Positions 49,783-56,115 of a DNA stretch of 56,115 nucleotides are shown one piece after another. Where the stretch lies: positions 1-56,115 of the IMG/VR virus record IMGVR_UViG_3300027881_000017; one strand, written 5' to 3'. How positions within the stretch are numbered: the stretch's first letter is position 1; every line of letters starts with the position of its first letter. The notes under the pieces are model-generated. The model worked only from the letters and a program-made list of their open reading frames with translations, made no database searches and was not told the origin of the DNA. The position numbers were made by a program, and so were the translations under genes. The DNA comes from a virus.

Positions 49783-51730
49783 GGCGGTAATCGCAATTGA
49801 CAAAAGTACGACAGACAAAACCAAAGAAGAAGCTCACAAGGTTTTAGGCAATAAATATACTCAATGGTATGAGTTTGACTTTGAGGACGATTTTTCTAAA
49901 GCAAGAAACGAGTATATTGCCAAAGCCAACCATGAATGGGTTCTTATTTTGGATGGTCATGAATATATTGACCAGTCTTGCCTGCCTTTCCTTAAAGAAA
50001 TAAAAAAGAATCCGCCCAAGAATGTTCAAATTTTTGATTTCAACATTTATGAACCCAGGGATGGAAGATATTTTCAGCAGCCTCGCCTTTTCAAATCTGC
50101 AATAAGATACGAGCTGCCGATTCATAATATGATACGGCAAAGGGATTATCGGCTTTCTATGCCCCAAGTCACTATTTGGCACAATCAACCTGATGATAGA
50201 TATAAGGCAAGACGTGAGCAGCGTCGAAAAATGAATTTAAAAGGGCTAACAGAAAAAGCAAACAAGGGCGATGTTCGCAGCATGTATTATTTAGCTGATG
50301 CTTTTTATGAATTAGGCGATTTGAAAAATGCAGCACATTGGTTTAAGAAGTATATTCCGAAGAGTGATTTTCCACACGAGAGATATACAGCCAGAATCAG
50401 GATGGCTGTAATCACTGAAAGATTAGGCGACGATGAACAGGCTGAGAAATACGCCATGTATTGTTTCGACGATGAAGTGAATTTAAATGAGCATTTGATA
50501 TTTCTCGGAGATTTAAAGTATAAACAAAAAAATTATTATCGGGCAATTTATTTTTACAGATTGGCCGCAGTAATAAAGATCCCTGAAATGTTTTTGATAG
50601 TTAGCAAAGCGTGCTATACTTGGATTCCTTGGTACAAATTAGCGATGGCATACGGGATGATGAATGATTTAGATGGTGTTAGAGAATGCATCATCAAAGG
50701 AAAACAACTTGCGCCGGAGCGGGATGAGTTTTTTGAATTAGAGGACCAGATTCAAAAAACAATAAAAGTGCATAATCTTAAAAAGAAAGGCAAGGTCTAT
50801 ATAGTTGCATCTTTGCCTCGATTTATTGAGCCGATCTTTAAAGATTTTGTAGAGAAGGGTGATTATTATGTCAGGTTTGATCAACAATTTAATCCTTATA
50901 ATGCTGAAAATGCCGATGTAATATTCTGCGAGTGGGCAGATCACAATGCGATAGCAGTTAGTAATTTTAATAGTAAGGCCAAAAAAATAATTCGGATTCA
51001 TGCCTATGAAGTGTTCAGTGATTTTATTGATAAAATTAATTTTCAAAATATTGACGCTCTTGTTTTTGTAGCCAATCACATTAAAAAGTATTTTATGAAA
51101 AGGGCACACGGGATAGATGACATCAAGACCACTGTAATAAGTAATGGGGTGGATCTTAATAAATTTACCATACCATCTAAAAAAAAGCCCAACAATAAAA
51201 TAGCGTATGCCGGATATATTTCTAATAAAAAAGGCGCAGTGTTACTTTTGCACACAGTGCATAATTTTCCAGAATATGAGTTTCATGTCGCTGGGACATT
51301 CCAGGAGCCAGATGTTCAGGAGTTGTTTGAGCGAAGAAAATCAGAGAATTTATTTTTATATCCATGGCAAGAGGATTTGAATAGTTTCTTCGCTGATAAG
51401 ACTTACATAATTAATACTTCGCCTCGGGAAGGCTGCCCGGTTGCAGTTCTTGAAGGAATGGCTGCCGGTTTAATGCCATTAGTGTTTCGTTGGGACGGGG
51501 TTGATGATATGTTTTCATGGGGCTGGTCAAGTTTAAAAGGACTACAAGAATTGTTATATCGTTCTGTAGATTTCAAGGCAAACAGAGCGCATATAGAACT
51601 TAAATTTGATTTCAAGGAAAAGAAAACACAGATTAAAAATTTAATCGATTCACATATAAAGGAGAAAGATGATGTCAGAGAAAATGATCAAACTGCAGTT
51701 CAGGCCGTCAAAGAGCCATCGCACTCATAA
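49697..51730 (+). CDS. Bifunctional glycosyltransferase: GT2, TPR and GT-B domains
   Basis: 677 residues. Residues 1-165: GT-A (LVMVLKDEARTIRKAIESVL, IDKSTTDKTKEEA, ARNEYIAKANHEWVLILDGH). 185-360: TPR-like helices (DVRSMYYLADAFYELGDLKN, YYRAIYFYRLAAVIKIP). 365-660: GT-B/GT4 (IIRIHAYEVFSDF, ISNGVDLNKFTIPS, IAYAGYISNKKGAVLLL, PREGCPVAVLEGMAAGLMPL). Could build a disaccharide on one acceptor. Encoded inside the head module. Overlaps both neighbours. Confidence 0.85.
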   Translation: MKITLVMVLKDEARTIRKAIESVLPIVDEAVIAIDKSTTDKTKEEAHKVLGNKYTQWYEFDFEDDFSKARNEYIAKANHEWVLILDGHEYIDQSCLPFLKEIKKNPPKNVQIFDFNIYEPRDGRYFQQPRLFKSAIRYELPIHNMIRQRDYRLSMPQVTIWHNQPDDRYKARREQRRKMNLKGLTEKANKGDVRSMYYLADAFYELGDLKNAAHWFKKYIPKSDFPHERYTARIRMAVITERLGDDEQAEKYAMYCFDDEVNLNEHLIFLGDLKYKQKNYYRAIYFYRLAAVIKIPEMFLIVSKACYTWIPWYKLAMAYGMMNDLDGVRECIIKGKQLAPERDEFFELEDQIQKTIKVHNLKKKGKVYIVASLPRFIEPIFKDFVEKGDYYVRFDQQFNPYNAENADVIFCEWADHNAIAVSNFNSKAKKIIRIHAYEVFSDFIDKINFQNIDALVFVANHIKKYFMKRAHGIDDIKTTVISNGVDLNKFTIPSKKKPNNKIAYAGYISNKKGAVLLLHTVHNFPEYEFHVAGTFQEPDVQELFERRKSENLFLYPWQEDLNSFFADKTYIINTSPREGCPVAVLEGMAAGLMPLVFRWDGVDDMFSWGWSSLKGLQELLYRSVDFKANRAHIELKFDFKEKKTQIKNLIDSHIKEKDDVRENDQTAVQAVKEPSHS

Positions 51731-51959
51731 CGATGTGTGGAATGTCTTTATCGAAGATGGTCAGGTTGGTGAATACCCGGCAGATGTGGCTAAACAAAAA
51801 TTGGTGGATTTTCCTCTAAACTTTACAGAGTATAAACAAGAGGCGCAGCCAAAAAAAGTAGCCAAACCACAACCCAAAATCGAGAAGCCAGCAGAGAAAA
51901 AGGTTGAAGACGAGCCGGATAAAGGTTTGAAAGAATCTAAAACGAAAACTAAGGAGTAA
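51669..51959 (+). CDS. Lys/Pro/Glu-rich small protein
   Basis: 96 residues from ATGATG with AAAGGAGAAAG upstream; starts inside the glycosyltransferase end. The first half is folded-like (HNDVWNVFIEDGQVGEYPAD), the second is low-complexity (KPQPKIEKPAEKKVEDEPDK). Function unknown; possible virion accessory. Confidence 0.55.
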   Translation: MMSEKMIKLQFRPSKSHRTHNDVWNVFIEDGQVGEYPADVAKQKLVDFPLNFTEYKQEAQPKKVAKPQPKIEKPAEKKVEDEPDKGLKESKTKTKE

Positions 51960-52171
51960 TGATGGTACGTACCGAATTCAGAATAATTTTAACAGTTACT
52001 TGTGATAACGTTGCAGATCGAGATGCTGTTTATAGTTTTTTACGTCAGACTTATATTGACCGCAGGGACGGAGTAGGTTTGCCTGCAGGTCTTACTGCTG
52101 CCCACATGACAAAAGATGAATATGCGATTACTGATGTAAGGGCAACCGAAGATATGGGTTCGGCTGTTTAA
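51959..52171 (+). CDS. Small conserved phage protein, unknown
   Basis: 70 residues, TAATG overlap. FRIILTVTCDNVADRDAVYS and AAHMTKDEYAITDV give a ferredoxin-like alpha/beta pattern. No function recognised. Confidence 0.55.
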   Translation: MMVRTEFRIILTVTCDNVADRDAVYSFLRQTYIDRRDGVGLPAGLTAAHMTKDEYAITDVRATEDMGSAV

Positions 52172-52786
52172 ATGGCGAATGGATTTCAATTAACTAGGCC
52201 AGCATCACATGGTGCGCAGCAAATGAATGCCAGTGCTCAAGTGGTCGTTGGGACTGAGTTTACTTGCCCCGGATCAGGTACTCAAAATGTCTCAGAAATG
52301 GGACATTTCGGAGATACGGATGGTGGTGATGCATTGTTTAATCTTAGTATTTATACTGACGATGTGACAAATGATTGCCCGGAGGATCAAGTTTCAGGTT
52401 CGATTGTCGCAGGTTTGGCAATGCCTGAAGCCGGGACAGAAATTTATGGTGCTATAGATCCAGTTGTTGAACTTACGGGTGGGGTTATTTATTGGCTTTG
52501 TTCAATGTCTTTAGATGGTGATTTAAATTATGATAGGGATAATTCAGGTGGGAATTCCAAACAGGGTTTTACATCTGGTAGTGTTTGGCCGAGTGGGGCA
52601 GATTGGGAAGGCTATAATAATAGAAATTGGGATATGGGAATCTGGGCTATTTATGAAGCGGCGGCAAGTGATCCACAAATAAATGTAAATGAGCAACCTT
52701 CAGCGGCAGATACAGTCATTTCTGCTTTAGGAGATTTGGGAGTCGATGTTGCTGATTGTTCAAAACCAATAGACAAAGTAATGTAG
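52172..52786 (+). CDS. Virion/fibre protein ending in a DVxD-type repeat
   Basis: 204 residues; ATG right after the previous stop. A beta sandwich with aromatic loops (HFGDTDGGDALFNLSIYTDD, GGVIYWLCSMSLDGDLNY, GADWEGYNNRNWDMGIWAIY). The last 35 residues, INVNEQPSAADTVISALGDL then GVDVADCS, are a worn copy of the repeat of the big fibre at 54633, so the two may have exchanged sequence or bind each other. Confidence 0.58.
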   Translation: MANGFQLTRPASHGAQQMNASAQVVVGTEFTCPGSGTQNVSEMGHFGDTDGGDALFNLSIYTDDVTNDCPEDQVSGSIVAGLAMPEAGTEIYGAIDPVVELTGGVIYWLCSMSLDGDLNYDRDNSGGNSKQGFTSGSVWPSGADWEGYNNRNWDMGIWAIYEAAASDPQINVNEQPSAADTVISALGDLGVDVADCSKPIDKVM

Positions 52787-52795
52787 GAGATTAGG

Positions 52796-53317
52796 ATGGA
52801 AAATTATGGATTTAACGAAAATCCGGACACTTCGCTTGCGCCTTTGGCGGATGCGGTAAAAGTCCGAGGATTTTTCAGACTGCAAATTGAAGACGGTCCA
52901 ACCGGAAAAATTGTAGGTGATAGTGGCTGGAAAAGCAACATGATTACGAATACAGGATTTCAACATTATATGGTTGAATTAATGTCATCTGAGGCTGGTT
53001 CCAGTAAAGTAACTCATTGTGCATTAGGTAAAGGGACTGAGCCAGGGGTCGCTGGTACATCTTTAGAATCTGAGCATGAAGTCAGAGAAACAGTTGTTTT
53101 GGCTTCAAATGGAAGTAAGACATTTCAAGCGACTTGTACTTTGGCATCAGGTATTTCATTTGTTACGAATGCGCAGACTTTGCAGAATGTGGGCTTGTTT
53201 GCGACATCGACGAAAGATGGTGGATCAATATTATGCGGAAATACTTTTGCAACCAGTTCAGTTAATGTAAATCAAAATGTCAATGTAACATATCAGATTC
53301 AATTTGCAACTTCATAA
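52796..53317 (+). CDS. Structural protein, likely tail-fibre or head-fibre related
   Basis: 173 residues, TAGGAGA upstream. WKSNMITNTGFQHYMVELMS, THCALGKGTEPGVAGTSLES, FQATCTLASGISFVTNAQTL, VGLFATSTKDGGSI are typical of a phage fibre module I have seen next to receptor-binding genes. Function by analogy. Confidence 0.55.
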   Translation: MENYGFNENPDTSLAPLADAVKVRGFFRLQIEDGPTGKIVGDSGWKSNMITNTGFQHYMVELMSSEAGSSKVTHCALGKGTEPGVAGTSLESEHEVRETVVLASNGSKTFQATCTLASGISFVTNAQTLQNVGLFATSTKDGGSILCGNTFATSSVNVNQNVNVTYQIQFATS

Positions 53318-53330
53318 ATAGGAGTTTTTA

Positions 53331-53828
53331 ATGACAAATAAAACTGTTAAAACAGTACTTGAAAAAAATTCTGGTATTCGGTTGGATATTGGATGCGGAG
53401 CAAATAAAAATCCAGGGTTTGTCGGAATGGATAAAAGAAAATTGACCGGCGTAGATATCGTTCATGATCTTGAAAAATTTCCTTATCCTTTACCAGATGA
53501 AACTTGTTTAGTAATAATGGGGTCTCATATTGTTGAGCATATTAAGCCGTGGCTTATGATTGATTTTATGAACGAACTCTGGAGAATAACCAAACCAGAA
53601 GGACAATTAGCTTTTTCTCATCCTTATGCTTGGTCGTTTGGTTTCGTTCAAGATCCGACACATTGTAATCCATGTAACGAAGCAACGTGGCAATACTTTG
53701 ATCCAGGATATCCATTATATGGTATTTATACTCCATCTCCTTGGATTATTGAAAAGGGTTTTCCGGTTTGGCAAAATACAGGAAACATGGAAGTTGCTTT
53801 TCGGAAAGGAGTTCAAAATGGAAAATAA
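53331..53828 (+). CDS. SAM-dependent methyltransferase
   Basis: 165 residues, GGAG upstream. Motif I RLDIGCGANKNPGFVGMD (17-34), DIVHDLEKFPYPLPDET, SHIVEHIKPW, WRITKPEGQLAFSHPY. Class I fold, short form of the type-11 family. Its position between fibre and glycosyltransferase genes suggests methylation of a sugar or virion protein, not DNA. Confidence 0.8.
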   Translation: MTNKTVKTVLEKNSGIRLDIGCGANKNPGFVGMDKRKLTGVDIVHDLEKFPYPLPDETCLVIMGSHIVEHIKPWLMIDFMNELWRITKPEGQLAFSHPYAWSFGFVQDPTHCNPCNEATWQYFDPGYPLYGIYTPSPWIIEKGFPVWQNTGNMEVAFRKGVQNGK

Positions 53829-54636
53829 ATTAAAAGCCGGGACTCTTATCAAGAACTTAGAGGATTCAACAAGAAGGATTATGATGGGCATTCCAATGAC
53901 AGGACTTTTAAGGTCTGAATGGGTGTTAGCAAGATATGGTCAAGTTATTCCTTGTAATTGGGGCATGGTTGAATTTTATCAATTTATCGATCAATGGAGT
54001 CCGTTGAAACATACGGTCGCAGATGCTCGAAATATCATAGCATGCGCTGCGGTGGAGAAAGGTTTTGAGTGGTTATTCTTTGTCGATCATGATGTCGTTT
54101 TGCCGCCATCAACGATTTTGTATATCAATGATCAAATGCATCGAAATGATGTGCCTGTTTATAGTGGGCTTTATTTTACTCAAAGTAAACCATCTGAACC
54201 ATTAATTTATCGAGGTCGAGGAAATAGTCATTTTAAAGGATGGAAGTTGGGTCAAAAAGTTTGGGTCGATGGCGTTCCGATGGGATGCACATTAATTAAT
54301 GTCAGGTTGCTCAAGGCATTATATGATGAGTCTGAGGAATATATGGCAGGTGCTACAAAGACTCGAAGGATTTTTATTACACCAAGATCTACTTATTATG
54401 ATCCTGAAAAAATGGGTTGGTTTAATTCAACCGGCACAGAAGATCTTCAATGGTGTACCAGAGTGATGGAAGGTGATTTTTTCACAAAGGCCGGATGGCC
54501 AAAATTCGCAAAAAAGAAATATCCTTTTCTTTTGGATACTGCTATTTTCTGTAAACATATTGATTGGAGTGGTGTTCAATATCCAGCAGAAGGTGAAGAG
54601 GGTGAATACGTAAAAATAAAGGATCGTATTAAATGA
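53818..54636 (+). CDS. Glycosyltransferase-like protein (GT-A)
   Basis: 272 residues from the ATG at 53818 (AAAGGAG upstream, overlapping the methyltransferase stop by 11 bases); an open frame continues upstream to 53626 but only as a shadow of that gene. ARNIIACAAVEKGFEWLFFV then DHDVVLPPSTILYI (DxD-like), VDGVPMGCTLINVRLLKAL, FNSTGTEDLQWCTRVM, DTAIFCKHIDW. Ends by ATGA overlap with the long fibre gene, which is its likely partner in expression. Confidence 0.75.
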   Translation: MENKLKAGTLIKNLEDSTRRIMMGIPMTGLLRSEWVLARYGQVIPCNWGMVEFYQFIDQWSPLKHTVADARNIIACAAVEKGFEWLFFVDHDVVLPPSTILYINDQMHRNDVPVYSGLYFTQSKPSEPLIYRGRGNSHFKGWKLGQKVWVDGVPMGCTLINVRLLKALYDESEEYMAGATKTRRIFITPRSTYYDPEKMGWFNSTGTEDLQWCTRVMEGDFFTKAGWPKFAKKKYPFLLDTAIFCKHIDWSGVQYPAEGEEGEYVKIKDRIK

Positions 54637-56115
54637 GTGCTGTAGGAACTGATGTTGTACTTATTGCATTATCGACTTTAACAATTAACGTTTCAGATGC
54701 GGCGGTTGTAACAGATAATGTTGCTGTTGAAATGGCTGTTCCTGTTTCAGTTGTCGAGGTTCCGGTTGCTGTTGATGCTGTTATTGCTGTATCGATGTCT
54801 GATATGGGAATTTCAGTTAATGATCCAGCGGTAATAGCAGACGTTCCGAGTCCAGCCTTAGGCGATCTAACAATTGATGTTTCTGATGCTGCAGTTGTGA
54901 CGGATAGTTCATCCGGGGTTATTGTTTTTGGAATTGATGTTTCAGATCCTGGAGTTGTTTCAGATTTGCCGACAGTATCTGTTGCAGATTATGAAATAAA
55001 TATTAATGACCCAGGAATTGTGGTAGATGTCCCGGCTGTTTCTTTACCCGATGCTTTAGAGATTAATGTCAACGATTCTATTACGGTAAGGGATGTTTCC
55101 GATTTCAATGAACGGTATGAGAATCCTTCAGGTTATGATCAGACTTGGGCGGGTGCTACTGTTGGTGCAGGTTCTACCTATGATCCAAATCAAATCACCG
55201 ATAGTGTGTCTGGTGCTCCTGCTTCTTGGGGGGATGAGTGTTTACAAATTGTTACAGCCTCTGGAGAAAACTGTAGAAATAGATCTCTTGTTTATGATCC
55301 TGCTTATCAAAGCGTTGTTTATTCAAAGTTTGAAGTTATTATTGAAAGCGAAAGCCTGTCTAATGACACTCTTAGACGCTTATCTTTCCTAACCAATTCT
55401 ATTGGTTTTAATGTTTGTGAAGTAAGACTTAATAAAGATGGAAGCGGTAATTTACGCTTTAGATTCACAATTTCCAGAGATGGTTCAACTTGGATTAGTC
55501 ATTATAGTATAAACACGGTGTCTGTAGATACGCTTTACAGAATAGAAATAAAGTATGATGCTGATAATGATGCTTGGGCTTGGAGAATTGATGGTGTAGA
55601 TCAGCCCAATGATATTGATAGTAGTGATCCTATAGAATCTGAAGGCACATTAACAACTGGTAGGAAAGATGATATACGTCAATTATATGTTGGGGCAGAT
55701 ATCTCGGATAGTGGTAGTGCCATTACTTGTTACATTGATAATGTTGTTGTAAACACTGAGGAGTGGATCGGTGATTGGGTAGGTGTTGGTGTTGAGGTTA
55801 TAGCGGCTGATCTTGAAATTGATGTTAATGAGCAACCAGTTGTTACTGATGTTCCAACAGCGTCGTTACCAGATGCTTTAGAGATTGACGTAAATGATTC
55901 GGCAATAGCGGTTGACGTTCCATCTTTACCAGATTATTTAGAAGTAAATGTTAATGAACAACCGGTTGTTACCGATGTTCCGACAGCATCGTTACCAGAT
56001 GCTTTAGAGATTGACGTAAATGATTCGGCAATAGCGGTTGACGTTCCATCTTTACCAGATTATTTAGAAGTAAATGTTAATGAACAACCGGTTGTTACCG
56101 ATGTTCCGACAGCAT
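54633..56115 (+). CDS. Repeat-rich tail fibre (5' part, continues at base 1)
   Basis: Starts at an ATG overlapping the glycosyltransferase stop (AAGGA upstream) and stays open to the window end. Residues 1-150: repeats such as INVSDAAVVTD, INVNDSITVRD. About 155-390: a concanavalin-like jelly roll (ENPSGYDQTWAGATVGAGST, SKFEVIIESESLSNDTLRRL, YRIEIKYDADNDAWAWRIDG, RQLYVGADISDSGS, YIDNVVVNTEEW). Then almost identical 42-residue repeats (LPDALEIDVNDSAIAVDVPS + LPDYLEVNVNEQPVVTDVPT + AS). With the part at 1-1505 the protein has two lectin-like domains linked by repeats. Confidence 0.82.
   Translation, partial: MSAVGTDVVLIALSTLTINVSDAAVVTDNVAVEMAVPVSVVEVPVAVDAVIAVSMSDMGISVNDPAVIADVPSPALGDLTIDVSDAAVVTDSSSGVIVFGIDVSDPGVVSDLPTVSVADYEININDPGIVVDVPAVSLPDALEINVNDSITVRDVSDFNERYENPSGYDQTWAGATVGAGSTYDPNQITDSVSGAPASWGDECLQIVTASGENCRNRSLVYDPAYQSVVYSKFEVIIESESLSNDTLRRLSFLTNSIGFNVCEVRLNKDGSGNLRFRFTISRDGSTWISHYSINTVSVDTLYRIEIKYDADNDAWAWRIDGVDQPNDIDSSDPIESEGTLTTGRKDDIRQLYVGADISDSGSAITCYIDNVVVNTEEWIGDWVGVGVEVIAADLEIDVNEQPVVTDVPTASLPDALEIDVNDSAIAVDVPSLPDYLEVNVNEQPVVTDVPTASLPDALEIDVNDSAIAVDVPSLPDYLEVNVNEQPVVTDVPTA
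55867..56115 (+). repeat. 126-bp tandem repeat and 123-bp terminal overlap
   Basis: The 126-bp unit beginning TACCAGATGCTTTAGAG runs 55867-55992 and again 55993-56115 (123 bases, cut by the window end). Bases 1-123 are identical to the second copy. Unit length is a multiple of 3 and encodes 42 residues, so copies can be gained or lost without breaking the frame. Confidence 0.9.

Noticed and set aside
54633-56115. CRISPR array or genomic terminal repeat for packaging
   Set aside because: The repeats are contiguous coding units of 126 bp without spacers; the terminal identity is explained by circular assembly within the repeat.

Overview
The window is an almost complete genome of a tailed (siphovirus-type) double-stranded DNA phage, probably assembled from a metagenome. 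Its first 123 bases repeat as its last 123 (1-123 = 55993-56115), and a long tail-fibre gene reads in one frame across that junction (54633 to 56115, then on to 1505). The molecule is therefore best read as a circle or circular permutation of about 55,992 bp. The overlap lies inside a 126-bp tandem repeat, so the repeat number, and with it the exact length, is uncertain. The host is unknown. Strong AGGAGG-type ribosome binding sites, two lipoproteins with signal-peptidase-II lipoboxes and an AmiD-like amidase suggest a Gram-negative (two-membrane) bacterium. I see no integrase, excisionase, CI-like repressor or DNA polymerase, so the phage looks lytic and appears to use the host polymerase.

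Layout. (1) 37123-56115 continuing to 17201, plus strand, late genes: small and large terminase, a block of glycosyltransferases with a sugar-nucleotide dehydratase, a fused portal-MuF protein, prohead protease, HK97-type capsid, more glycosyltransferases and a methyltransferase, a repeat-rich fibre, a lysis cassette (lipoprotein, amidase, small membrane proteins), connector and tail-completion proteins, two paralogous tail-tube proteins (one carrying a C-terminal beta-propeller), a tail chaperone pair joined by a -1 frameshift site (A AAA AAC), tape measure, and tail-tip proteins. (2) 17204-36771, minus strand, early and middle genes: many small zinc-finger and membrane proteins, a SNF2-type helicase, a probable single-stranded DNA binding protein, a primase fused to an MCM-like AAA+ helicase, a DNA base-modification island (21254-26486), and a leftmost stretch of small genes separated by structured RNA. 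The two transcription units diverge from a very AT-rich region at 36772-37122 and converge at a terminator at 17204-17236.

How it works together. The modification island resembles the T4 glucosyl-hydroxymethylcytosine pathway: an all-alpha dCTPase/dUTPase-like enzyme, a thymidylate-synthase-fold hydroxymethylase with Asp where dUMP enzymes have Asn, a dNMP kinase-like protein, a GT-B glycosyltransferase laid out like T4 beta-glucosyltransferase, and a C5-cytosine methyltransferase. The kinase carries an added uracil-DNA-glycosylase-fold domain, which is not in the T4 scheme. A second glycosylation system (at least five glycosyltransferase genes plus a dehydratase) is interleaved with virion genes and probably decorates virion proteins.

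The most unusual RNA feature is in the leftward genes at 18.5-20.8 kb. One intercistronic gap holds a near-perfect type I hammerhead ribozyme (20302-20355, one core substitution), another holds what looks like the 5' domain of a pistol ribozyme (18724-18765), a third holds a stable nested hairpin, and the same AAACC(A)CAAAGGAG initiation cassette recurs before the genes.
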